Shown piece by piece: positions 16,497 through 25,400 of a DNA stretch of 30,579 nt (positions within the stretch are counted from its first letter, which is position 1; each line of letters opens with the position of its first letter). A program made the translations under genes and the position numbers. The notes beneath the pieces are model-generated. The model saw only the letters and a list, made by a program, of their open reading frames with translations, ran no database searches and was not told where the DNA came from. Origin of the DNA: an uncultured Prevotella sp. (GTDB taxonomy: Bacteria; Bacteroidota; Bacteroidia; Bacteroidales; Bacteroidaceae); NCBI GenBank assembly GCA_937916405.1, contig CALFUF010000037.1:1-30579 (forward strand). The letters are read 5' to 3'.

Positions 16497-17804
16497 TTAT
16501 CCACGACCAGGACGGAGATCCTTCACTCTGACAGCTTTTCCTTCGCTGACAGGTAGAGAGCCTTTCTTTACCAGTTTGACACGAGGAGTCAGCAATATCT
16601 CATCTTTCAAAGCACGCTGGATATCCCTCGTCATCTTCTGAAGCTCAGGATAAACATCGGTATTCAGTCCATCCAGCTCCACCTCTACGGTCATGACATC
16701 ATTATCATCCTCCGTATCAAGAGTGATCAGGTAATTACTACCCAGACCAGGATACTGTACGAGGATCTTCTCCACCTGCATGGGGAATACGTTAACACCC
16801 TTGATAATAAACATATCATCAGTACGTCCCTTGATACGGTCGATACGACGATGCGTACGTCCACAAGGACACTCACCCGGAATGACACGCGTCAAGTCAC
16901 GAGTACGATAACGCAAGATCGGCATCATGGTACGGTCGAGGGTAGTAAGGATCATCTCACCCATCTCCCCGTCAGGAACAGGTTCCAGCGTGTCTGGGTC
17001 AACAATCTCCAAAATATAGTTATCTTCCCAGAGGTGCATACCATTCTGCTCCAGACATTCGAAAGCCACACCAGGACCATTCATCTCCGTCATACCGAAC
17101 GAGTTATAAGCCTTGACACCTAACAACCGCTCAATGCGGTGACGCTGTTCCTCTGTATGAGGCTCCGCACCGATGAAAAGAGTACGGAGTTGGGTAGAGC
17201 GCGGGTCTACCCCTTCCTCCTGAAAGACCTCGGCAAGACGGATGGCATAAGAAGGAATAGCATGTAGGCAAGTGGTACCGAAGTCTTTGATAAACATAAT
17301 CTGGCGCTTGGAGTTACCAGCAGCGGCGGGTACGGTAGTTGCCCCTAATTTCTCGGCTCCATATTGGAAGCCAAGACCGCCTGTGAACATACCATAGCCT
17401 GATGAGTTCTGGAAGACATCGGTATCACGGCATCCCACCATATACATATCACGAGCTATCATATTCGCCCAAGAATCGATATCATGACGGGAATAGGTGA
17501 CGACCGTTGGATGACCTGTTGTACCACTCGTAGAGTGAATACGGATAGCATCTTTCAGGTCACCGCCCACCAGTCCGAAGGGATAATTGTCACGCAAGTC
17601 CTGTTTCGTAGTAAACGGGATCTTACGGATATCCGCTATCGTCTGGATGCTATCAGGTGTAATACCAAGGTCTCCCAAACGTTTCTTGTAGAAAGGAGAC
17701 TTCAAGCAGATCTCGATGGATTGACGTAGTTTCTTTACCTGTAATGCCTCCAACTCTTTGCGGGGCATCGTTTCCAATTCTGGTTGCCAATACTGATTAT
17801 TCAT
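16497..17804 (-). CDS. Phenylacetate-CoA ligase-type adenylate-forming enzyme
   Basis: A 435-residue cytoplasmic acyl-adenylate-forming enzyme of the PaaK family, making aryl-CoA thioesters from aryl acids, CoA and ATP. The phosphate-binding loop is STSGTTGHPT (91-100); YNSFGMTEMNGPG and YRTRDLTRV are further AMP-binding motifs, and IKGRTDDMFIIKGVNVFP precedes the C-terminal domain with the lysine-containing GKAVRVKDLRPGRG end. In gut anaerobes these enzymes often sit beside indolepyruvate:ferredoxin oxidoreductase genes and act on aryl acids from amino-acid breakdown; no such partner is present here, so the substrate is open. Confidence 0.88.
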   Translation of the reverse strand: MNNQYWQPELETMPRKELEALQVKKLRQSIEICLKSPFYKKRLGDLGITPDSIQTIADIRKIPFTTKQDLRDNYPFGLVGGDLKDAIRIHSTSGTTGHPTVVTYSRHDIDSWANMIARDMYMVGCRDTDVFQNSSGYGMFTGGLGFQYGAEKLGATTVPAAAGNSKRQIMFIKDFGTTCLHAIPSYAIRLAEVFQEEGVDPRSTQLRTLFIGAEPHTEEQRHRIERLLGVKAYNSFGMTEMNGPGVAFECLEQNGMHLWEDNYILEIVDPDTLEPVPDGEMGEMILTTLDRTMMPILRYRTRDLTRVIPGECPCGRTHRRIDRIKGRTDDMFIIKGVNVFPMQVEKILVQYPGLGSNYLITLDTEDDNDVMTVEVELDGLNTDVYPELQKMTRDIQRALKDEILLTPRVKLVKKGSLPVSEGKAVRVKDLRPGRG

Positions 17805-17819
17805 ATCGTTTAGTTTTGT

Positions 17820-18464
17820 TTATAATTTCAATATCTTGTCATAGACGACTGGTAATTGCTTACCGATACTCGTCACTATCACACCACATTTTGTCTGATT
17901 TTTAACTTCCTCAACCATCTCTGCCATCAACTGGGCATTGATATCATCAAGGTGAGAGATAGGCTCATCGACTATAAGGAAGTCACAGGGTTGCACTAGG
18001 GCACGGATAAAGGCGACACGCTGCTGCTGACCCTGGGACAGGATACCTGCCTTGACATGCAACTTGTCGGAAATACCCAATCGCTCAAACCATTGTTCTA
18101 TTGTCTCCTGATCAATCTGAGCAGTCAGACGGTTCTTGATATCCACATTCTCCCAAGCCGTCAACTCCGGGAAAAGGCGCATCTCTTGAAACAGCATACC
18201 GAGTTGATGCTGACGGATATCTACCCATTGGGAGATGGAGAAACGGCTGATATCCTTCTCATCAAAACATATCTGCCCACTATAGTCATGCCGATACCCC
18301 ATCAGATAACTGCAGAACGTGCTCTTCCCCATCCCACTCCCTGCCTCAACGAGATAGGAGGTGCCACGCTCAAAGCATACATCCTGACACCATACGTCGG
18401 ACATCAGGTCGTCACGCTGAGCAAAGACCTGTGGTAATACCTGATGGAGAGAAATCTGTTTCAT
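17820..18464 (-). CDS. Stand-alone ABC transporter-type ATPase
   Basis: A 214-residue ABC ATPase. Walker A is GSGMGKST (42-49), the Q-loop is Gln93 in LFQEMRLF, the signature is LSQGQ (142-146, a variant of LSGGQ) and Walker B is DFLIVDEP (161-168) with the D-loop SHLDD. The switch (H-loop) histidine, normally in a T-H-D context after the last strand, is replaced by VTSIGKQL (about 197-204). No membrane partner lies in the window. It resembles LolD/FtsE-sized exporters' ATPases, but partner and substrate cannot be assigned. It lies 13 bp downstream of rsmE. Confidence 0.82.
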   Translation of the reverse strand: MKQISLHQVLPQVFAQRDDLMSDVWCQDVCFERGTSYLVEAGSGMGKSTFCSYLMGYRHDYSGQICFDEKDISRFSISQWVDIRQHQLGMLFQEMRLFPELTAWENVDIKNRLTAQIDQETIEQWFERLGISDKLHVKAGILSQGQQQRVAFIRALVQPCDFLIVDEPISHLDDINAQLMAEMVEEVKNQTKCGVIVTSIGKQLPVVYDKILKL

Positions 18465-18477
18465 ACACCTTAATATA

Positions 18478-19194
18478 TTATTTACTTAGTTGTGCCATCA
18501 TCACTGCCGATAGACCAGCCGTCTCGGTACGTAGTCTGCTGCTCCCTAGATGAACAGAACAAAAACCGGCATTCACCGCCATTTGGACCTCGTCAATGGA
18601 GAAGTCACCCTCAGGACCTATCATCACTGTCACCGCCTCATCAGCTGACCGCTTTTTGAGCTCCTCAAACAGAGAGTTACGCTCCACCTCCTCATAACAA
18701 TGGGCAATATACCTCGCACCATCTCGGTTTGCGGCAATAAAATCCTTAAATGACACCATGTCATGAAGCTCCGTCTTCCAAGCCTTACGACTCTGCTTCA
18801 TCGCCGATACCACGATCTTATCCAGTCGTGCCGTTTTGATCACATCTCGCTCAGAGAACTTACAGTCGAGGAAGGAAATCTTATCAACGCCAATCTCCAC
18901 CGCCTTCTCTACCATCCACTCTATACGGTCCATCAGTTTGGTGGGCGCAATGGCGAGGTGGATATGTCCTTCCCAAGGACGTGGCTGGGGCAATGACTCT
19001 TGGATATCATACATACAGTGATGATTCGACGCTATAGTGACTACGGCACGGTAGAATGTGCCCTGACCATCCATCAGCATCATCTCGTCACCCGCCGTAA
19101 GGCGCAGCACTCTCACTGCGTGAGATGCCTCGTCAGCAGGTAACTCGTTGACGTGAGCTGCATCAGGAACATAGAAATAACGCGTCTCTTTCAT
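18478..19194 (-). CDS. rsmE: 16S rRNA (uracil1498-N3)-methyltransferase
   Basis: This 238-residue SPOUT-class methyltransferase modifies U1498 of 16S rRNA using S-adenosylmethionine. The trefoil-knot signature is complete: MIGPEGDFSIDEV and LGSSRLRTETAGLSA near the C-terminus. The N-terminal part is the PUA-like RNA-binding domain, with HAVRVLRLTAGDEMMLMDG. Length is typical. It starts one base from the end of the MFS transporter gene and belongs to the ileS-led run. Confidence 0.95.
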   Translation of the reverse strand: MKETRYFYVPDAAHVNELPADEASHAVRVLRLTAGDEMMLMDGQGTFYRAVVTIASNHHCMYDIQESLPQPRPWEGHIHLAIAPTKLMDRIEWMVEKAVEIGVDKISFLDCKFSERDVIKTARLDKIVVSAMKQSRKAWKTELHDMVSFKDFIAANRDGARYIAHCYEEVERNSLFEELKKRSADEAVTVMIGPEGDFSIDEVQMAVNAGFCSVHLGSSRLRTETAGLSAVMMAQLSK

Positions 19195-19195
19195 C

Positions 19196-20446
19196 TTAAA
19201 CCCTCACCTCTTCTTTCTTCGGACGGAAAACGACATTGAAGACAATACCAACTACCACCGCATAGAGGGCGAATAATGCCCAGCAACTTTTCCAATCTAT
19301 GCTACCATCCGCAGCCGTATGTGCCGTGACGATTGCCTGTGCGGCAAAAGAGCCTACTGTGGCACCAATACCATTCGTCATTAACATAAACACGCCCTGG
19401 GCACGGGACCGCAGACTGGCATCCGTGACCTTGTCTACAAACAAAGAGCCGCTGATATGGAAGAAGTCAAAAGCAACTCCATAAACTACCATGGAGAGTA
19501 TGAACATCCAGACCTTATCTCCAGGATTACCTGCTCCTAACAGGAAAAAGCGCAAGAACCAGGCAAACATGGATATCAGCATCACGTTCTTGATACCATA
19601 ACGCTTCAAGAAAAACGGTATCATCAGAATACAGCATGTCTCGCTGATTTGTGAGACAGAATAGAGTACTACCGGGTATTTCACCCCAAAAGAGTCCGCA
19701 TACTCAGGAATAGTACTGAAATGGTCGATAAACGGTGTGGCGAAACCGTTGGTGATCTGCAGGCAGACACCTAATAAGATAGAGAAGATAAAGAATATCG
19801 CCATCTTCTTCTGCTTGAAGAGAGAGAGCGCCTGCAAACCAAATATGTCAACAACAGACTTCTTCTCTCCATTCTTGTTGACAGGACATTCCGGCAATGT
19901 AAATGTATACAGAAACAGTATAATGCTCAGGGCACCACTCATCAAAAACTGATGATGATTCTGCTCGTAGTCAAGGATGTCGACCACCCACATGGTCACG
20001 ATAAAACCGATAGTCCCAAAAACGCGGATAGGCGGGAAATCCTTGACGGTGTCCATCCCCGCTTTTGTCAATGCATTAAAGGCTACAGCATTAGACAAGG
20101 CGATAGTTGGCATGTAAAACGCCACACTGACAGAATACAAGCTGAATAAGGAAACAAACTCCGCCTCAGTACCTTGTTGCAAACCGTACCACCCTGCGAG
20201 AATCATGAAAGTACCAGCCATCAAATGGCAATAGCCCAATAACCGTTGTGCAGGTATCCAACGGTCGGCGATCACACCCATCAGGGCAGGCATAAACAAT
20301 GAGACGATTCCCTGCATCGCGAAGAAAGAGCCGATATGATTACCCATTCCTATCTTGCTGAGATAGATACCCATGCAAGTCAGATAGGCTCCCCATACAG
20401 CGAACTGCATGAAACTCATCATTGCTAAACGTACTTTCAAACTCAT
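19196..20446 (-). CDS. MFS nucleoside:H+ symporter-like transporter
   Basis: A 416-residue inner-membrane protein with about twelve hydrophobic segments, matching the NupG/XapB-type nucleoside-proton symporter branch of the major facilitator superfamily as annotated in Bacteroidales. Typical segments are FMQFAVWGAYLTCMGIYLSK at the N-terminus, GVIADRWIPAQRLL (the loop 2-3 motif) and SLRSRAQGVFMLMTNGIGA in the second half. Nucleosides are the expected substrate, but the specificity is not proven by sequence. It starts 5 bp after the small ORF and ends 1 bp before rsmE. Confidence 0.83.
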   Translation of the reverse strand: MSLKVRLAMMSFMQFAVWGAYLTCMGIYLSKIGMGNHIGSFFAMQGIVSLFMPALMGVIADRWIPAQRLLGYCHLMAGTFMILAGWYGLQQGTEAEFVSLFSLYSVSVAFYMPTIALSNAVAFNALTKAGMDTVKDFPPIRVFGTIGFIVTMWVVDILDYEQNHHQFLMSGALSIILFLYTFTLPECPVNKNGEKKSVVDIFGLQALSLFKQKKMAIFFIFSILLGVCLQITNGFATPFIDHFSTIPEYADSFGVKYPVVLYSVSQISETCCILMIPFFLKRYGIKNVMLISMFAWFLRFFLLGAGNPGDKVWMFILSMVVYGVAFDFFHISGSLFVDKVTDASLRSRAQGVFMLMTNGIGATVGSFAAQAIVTAHTAADGSIDWKSCWALFALYAVVVGIVFNVVFRPKKEEVRV

Positions 20447-20451
20447 TGTCT

Positions 20452-20685
20452 CTATATGATAGCTTTGTTATTGTCCCAAAGGGTGAGTTGCCCCTCCTTG
20501 TTTTCTATTAACTTTAAGCGGTTGCTGGTCCATTCGGTGAAGGAGAGCTCCTTTTCTAGGGGGTAAAACCTTTCCACTATCCCGTTGGAGAGGTCCACGG
20601 CGTACCGTATCAGTATTTTGCCTTGGGGCGTTAGGAGCTCCGGGCAGGCTATCCGCCGGTGTTGCGACGCTTGACTTTGTTTCAT
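20452..20685 (-). CDS. Small conserved-looking protein overlapping the DUF4296 gene
   Basis: A 77-residue ORF beginning at ATG 20685, preceded by AAAGAGAAAAATA. The product has no signal or membrane segment. Its RYAVDLSNGIVERFYPLEKE and LSFTEWTSNRLKLI segments resemble short Bacteroidales proteins I recall with a 'value-plus-PL-E-FTEW' pattern; I cannot name a function. It overlaps the 3' end of the DUF4296 gene by 218 nt in another frame, ends 5 bp before the MFS gene and contains many ATA and CTA codons, rare in neighbouring genes. Real coding is likely but needs homologues to confirm. Confidence 0.6.
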   Translation of the reverse strand: MKQSQASQHRRIACPELLTPQGKILIRYAVDLSNGIVERFYPLEKELSFTEWTSNRLKLIENKEGQLTLWDNNKAII

Positions 20686-21463
20686 TATTTTTCTCTTTAG
20701 AATGGAAACGAATCAATTGTATCTGACTAACAAACAACATCTTACGGATATCACTATTGCGCTCGTTGTTGTTCAGGTAAATAAATCCCCTCAATTCCTT
20801 TAGGGTTCCCTCACGGTTCTGAGGAACACGCACTTGCGTCTGTCCTGTCATAGACACATGATTGATTGTCTGAGTGGTACTGTCATTCTCATATTTAGCA
20901 ACAAGACAAACCACCGCATCCCTTGCACCACTCTGACAGATGAAGTCAGACATAAACTGGAACATGAAGGTGTCCCCTTGATAATAGGAAGTGTCCGCTT
21001 TCACATAGATATCATAACGGTTAGAGGTCGGTAGGGGTGTCAACAACAAGTCTGTCTCATTCTGCCACACATTAGCGGTATCACCCTTATCACTATATGT
21101 AGAGTATTTGTTGATGTCACCTACAGACGCACCCAATGCCTTCGCCTCGTCATTCAGACGCTCCCTCACTTGCTCATAGATCTTCTTCAAGCGATTAGCA
21201 TGTGAATAGTAATAAACCAAAGAAGAGTCAAATTCCGCCTCCGTCACATCATATTTCCTCAGGACAGACTGGAAATAGGCATTTTTATGATAGCCATTCT
21301 CCCCACCGTCTTTTTGAGGGGTCTCATTAGCCATCGCCTGAGCAACATGATAGTCATAAAGAATATCTTCTAAATCATCTGGCTGGATATACTCAGATGG
21401 CACAGAAGGTTTACAACCTATCATGGCAAGTACGATAAGCACTATGGCGAGACTACTCCTCAT
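20468..21463 (-). CDS. DUF4296 family lipoprotein with a long low-complexity tail
   Basis: A 331-residue protein from ATG 21463. It has a lipoprotein signal with Cys17 in VLAMIGCKPS, followed directly by YIQPDDLEDILYDYHVAQAM, the hallmark of DUF4296, so it is expected to be anchored to a membrane on the periplasmic side. Function is unknown. The last 70 or so residues are Pro-, Arg- and Lys-rich and are encoded opposite frame to the 77-residue gene, so they may be an extension past an ancestral stop. The start overlaps lspA by 11 bp; an ORF start further up at 21604 lies inside lspA and lacks the signal, so it was rejected. Notably, it sits next to the signal peptidase that processes lipoproteins. 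Confidence 0.8.
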   Translation of the reverse strand: MRSSLAIVLIVLAMIGCKPSVPSEYIQPDDLEDILYDYHVAQAMANETPQKDGGENGYHKNAYFQSVLRKYDVTEAEFDSSLVYYYSHANRLKKIYEQVRERLNDEAKALGASVGDINKYSTYSDKGDTANVWQNETDLLLTPLPTSNRYDIYVKADTSYYQGDTFMFQFMSDFICQSGARDAVVCLVAKYENDSTTQTINHVSMTGQTQVRVPQNREGTLKELRGFIYLNNNERNSDIRKMLFVSQIQLIRFHSKEKNNETKSSVATPADSLPGAPNAPRQNTDTVRRGPLQRDSGKVLPPRKGALLHRMDQQPLKVNRKQGGATHPLGQ

Positions 21464-22106
21464 CGGCTTTCTTTCTTTTCTTGAGTGATAATTCCATCTC
21501 ACTGATCTCCTTACGGTAGAACAGCAACAAGAGTACAACACCAACAGAGATGGAGGAATCGGCAAAATTGAAAATAGGACTAAAGAACACGAACTGATGA
21601 CCACCCGCCATCGGTACCCAGTCGGGCCATGTGGTGACGATCAACGGGAAGTAGAACATATCCACCACCTTACCCATCAAGAAGGGGGCATAACCCGTAC
21701 CAAAAGGAACAAAATAGGACGTGTAGAACTCTGACGACGCATTAAAGATCAGTCCGTAGAACATCGAGTCAAAAATATTACCTGCGGCACCAGCCATCAC
21801 CATCGCCAGACAAACGACATAGCCAATGCGTACCTGTCTCTTCACCGTTTGGGCAATATACCAACCCAGAACAGCCACGGCGACGATACGGAAGAGGGAG
21901 AGCACGAGTTTAGAACCCAATTCCATGCCATACGCCATTCCGTTATTCTCAATAAACAATATCTTAAACCAGGAGAAGACTTCGATTTGCTCATGAAGCG
22001 TCATATTCGTCTTCACCCAAATCTTAATCACCTGGTCGACAATGAGGATTGCCATTACTATTGCAACGGCAATCCATCCGCGTTTAGCGATATTCTGATC
22101 TTTCAT
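21453..22106 (-). CDS. lspA: Lipoprotein signal peptidase (signal peptidase II)
   Basis: This 217-residue inner-membrane aspartyl protease cleaves prolipoprotein signal peptides. Catalytic aspartates are Asp113 in GAAGNIFDSM and Asp183 in FNFADSSIS; the N-terminal VDQVIKIWVK and ENNGMAYGM motifs are also present. Four membrane helices are expected. It is longer than the roughly 160-residue E. coli enzyme because of an insert of about 40 residues between the two aspartates, common in Bacteroidota. It follows the TraR/DksA-like gene directly and overlaps the DUF4296 lipoprotein gene by 11 bp. Confidence 0.96.
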   Translation of the reverse strand: MKDQNIAKRGWIAVAIVMAILIVDQVIKIWVKTNMTLHEQIEVFSWFKILFIENNGMAYGMELGSKLVLSLFRIVAVAVLGWYIAQTVKRQVRIGYVVCLAMVMAGAAGNIFDSMFYGLIFNASSEFYTSYFVPFGTGYAPFLMGKVVDMFYFPLIVTTWPDWVPMAGGHQFVFFSPIFNFADSSISVGVVLLLLFYRKEISEMELSLKKRKKADEE

Positions 22107-22493
22107 TTACTTCTTGCCTGCCATCTTCGACTCCACGCTCAGAGTAGCATGGGGAACAGCACGCAGACGCTCTTTTGGAATCAGTCTACCCGTGATGCGG
22201 TCGATACCATACGTCTTGTTCTCGATACGCACCAAGGCAGCCTTCAATCCCTGAATGAATTTCTGCTGACGGGAAGCCATCTGTATCAACTCCTCTTTCG
22301 ACTGGGTCACACTACCCTCCTCCAAAGCCTTATATGTAGGAGATGTATCATCCACATCGTTAGAGTCTTTATTCATCAACACATTCATCATCTGGTCGTA
22401 GTCACGCTTGGCGAGCGCCAGTTTGTCATTGATAATCTGACGGAACTCTTCCAGTTCCTCATCAGAATAACGTGTTTTGTCTGCCATAATCAT
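22107..22493 (-). CDS. TraR/DksA-like protein without zinc-finger cysteines
   Basis: A protein of 126-128 residues of the TraR/DksA family, small coiled-coil proteins that enter the RNA polymerase secondary channel and alter transcription, often with ppGpp. The N-terminal helical part (DEELEEFRQIINDKLALAK) and the C-terminal YGIDRITGRLIPKERLRAVPHATL are typical. There is no cysteine anywhere in the protein: Asp stands where the family usually has Cys in YGIC, so no zinc site is possible. Start is ATG 22493 (ATGA overlap with ileS) or ATG 22487. The order ileS, this gene, lspA is familiar from Bacteroidales. Confidence 0.88.
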   Translation of the reverse strand: MIMADKTRYSDEELEEFRQIINDKLALAKRDYDQMMNVLMNKDSNDVDDTSPTYKALEEGSVTQSKEELIQMASRQQKFIQGLKAALVRIENKTYGIDRITGRLIPKERLRAVPHATLSVESKMAGKK

Positions 22494-25400
22494 TTAGATT
22501 TAGTTATTTGGATATTCAGTTTAAAGTCATCAAACTCCACTTCCACACCCTCATTAGGCGCAATCGTGATGTCGTCGGCAAGCACTTGTGTCTTGATATA
22601 GTCGCCATATCCTGCGACGGCTTTCTGAATGTCGTCATGCGGGGCGAGTGTGATATGGATGCGGTCGGTGATTTCCAGTCCGCTGTCCTTACGGATATTC
22701 TGGACACGGTTGATGATCTCACGCGCCATACCCTCCTGTTTCAGTTCCTCAGTGAGTTCCACCTCAAGGGCGACGGTCAGGCTTCCCTCGTTAGATACCA
22801 GCCAACCTGGGATGTCCTCGCTGATAATCTCGACATCCTCAGTGAGGATTTCTATAGGATCTGTAGTATCTATAGGAACAATAGAGAGTTTGCCATTGGC
22901 TTCCAACTCAGCGATCTGCTCCTGACTCAGGGCATCGACAGCAGCGGCGACACTCTTCATCAGCTTACCGAACTTCTTACCCATCGTACGGAAGTTACAC
23001 TTCACTTTCTTCACCAGGATACCGGCACCCTCCACGAATTTCAGCTCTTTCACATTCACCTCGTTCATGATCAGGTCTTTCACTGCCTCTATATGACGCT
23101 TCTGCTCGTCTGCCGCAGGAATCATAATCGCCTGCAGCGGCTGGCGTACCTTGATATTCACCTTACGGCGCAGGGCGAGTACCATGGACGTGATCTTCTG
23201 TGCCATCTCCATACGAGCCTCCAAGTCCTGGTCAATCATCGACTCGTCGGCAACGGGGAACGCATCAAGATGAACACTGTCTTTCTCACCGCCTAAGTCA
23301 CAATAGAGCTGGTCGGCATAGAATGGTGCGAATGGCGCTAACAGTTTCGAGATGGTCAGCAGACAAGTGTAGAGTGTATCGTAAGCGGAACGTTTGTCAT
23401 CACTCATCTCCTTACCCCAGAAACGTTTGCGGTTCAGACGGACATACCAGTTACTCAGGTCGTCATTGACAAAGGTGTCAATCAGTCGTCCTGCGCGTGT
23501 CGGGTCATAGTTCTCCAGCTCTGCGGTCACCTTCTTAATCAAGGTGTTCAGTGAGGAGAGTATCCAGCGGTCAATCTCCGGACGTTCCGTTTGTTGCTGT
23601 GCCACAGCAACAGACGGCACAAAGCCGTCCACATTCGCATATAGCGCAAAGAAAGAATAGGTATTGTAGAGGGTTCCGAAGAACTTACGACGTATCTCGT
23701 CCACCCCCTCCGGGTCGAATTTCAGATTGTCCCAAGGCTCCGAGTTCGTCATCATATACAGACGGACAGCGTCTGAGCCGTATTTCTCGATCATCTCAAA
23801 TGGGTTCACCACATTACCGACATGCTTGGACATCTTATTACCCTTGGCATCCAGTACGAGACCGGAAGAGATGACATTCTTAAAGGCAACAGAGTCGAAG
23901 ATCATGGTAGCGATGGCATGCAGGGTAAAGAACCACCCACGGGTCTGGTCCACACCCTCATTGATGAAGTCTGCGGGGAACGCCTTGTTCTGGTCGATGG
24001 CGTCACGGTTCTCAAAAGGATAGTGAATCTGCGCGTATGGCATAGAGCCTGAGTCAAACCACACGTCTATCAGGTCACTCTCACGCTTCATTTTCTTACC
24101 TGTTGGAGAGACAAGGAAGATATAGTCGACGTAAGGACGATGGAGGTCTATCTTATCATAGTTCTCCTGTGACATATCACCAGGTACAAAACCTTTGTCC
24201 TTCAAAGGATTAGACGACATCACACCAGCCTTCACAGCCTTCTCGATCTCATGATAGAGTTCCTCCACGCTACCAATACAGATCTCCTCACCTTCCTCTG
24301 AACGCCAGATAGGTAGTGGAGTACCCCAGAAACGGCTACGTGACAGGTTCCAGTCATTCAAGTTATCAAGCCAGTTTCCGAAACGTCCTGTACCTGTTGA
24401 CTCAGGCTGCCAGTTGATGGTCTTGTTCAACTCACTCATGCGTTCCTTCTTTGCCGTGCTCTTGATAAACCACGAATCCAACGGATAATAGAGCACGGGT
24501 TTATCGGTACGCCAGCAGTGAGGATAGTTATGGACATGCTTCTCTATCTTAAACACCTTATTCTGAGCCTTCAGGTCCATACAGATAGAGATATCCAAGG
24601 TCTCATCCTTATCGGTCAGCGTCTCGTCATAGGCATTCTTCACGTAACGCCCGGCGAACTTGTTCCACTCCTCGACATTCACATAGTTCTTCACGAAGTC
24701 GGGATCAAGGTCCTCTACAACGAAATATTTACCTTGCAGGTCCACAACAGGACGCTCAGCCCCTTTCTTGTCTATCAATACGATAGGACAGATTCCCGCT
24801 TTCTTTGCCACGAAGGCATCGTCAGCACCGAAATTAGGAGCGATATGCACGATACCTGCACCATCGTCGGTCGTGACATAATCACCGGGAATCACCTTAA
24901 AGGCGTCACCCATCGGTTTGATGGCAGGCATCAACTGCTCATACTCCATGCCGACGAGGTCTGTACCTTTGTAATGACCGACAATCTTCCATGGGATCAC
25001 CTTGTCACCTGCCTTATAGGCATTCAGGTCACCATCCTTACCCTCTTCCTTGAAATAGGCGCTCAGACGTGCCTCCGCCATCACGATGGTGATAGGCTCT
25101 GCGGTATAGGGGTTAAAGGTCTGTACAGCGACATAGTCGATCTTAGGACCGACACAGAGTGCAGAGTTGGCGGCAAGGGTCCATGGCGTAGTCGTCCATG
25201 CGAGGAAATAAGGGGTTCCCCACGCTGTCATCTCGGGTTTCGGATTCTTCATCTTAAATTGTGCCGTACAGGTGGTGTCCTTCACGTCACGGTAGCAACC
25301 GGGCTGGTTCAACTCATGGGATGACAGACCAGTACCTGCGGCAGGTGAGTACGGCTGGATGGTATAGCCCTTATAGAGCAGTCCTTTCTGGTAGAACTGT

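Noticed and set aside
21464..21604. Upstream extension of the DUF4296 gene
   Set aside because: It lies inside lspA and would bury the lipoprotein signal that starts at 21463.
24518..25324. 268-codon plus-strand ORF within ileS
   Set aside because: Antisense shadow of the conserved IleRS coding frame; no recognisable motifs.
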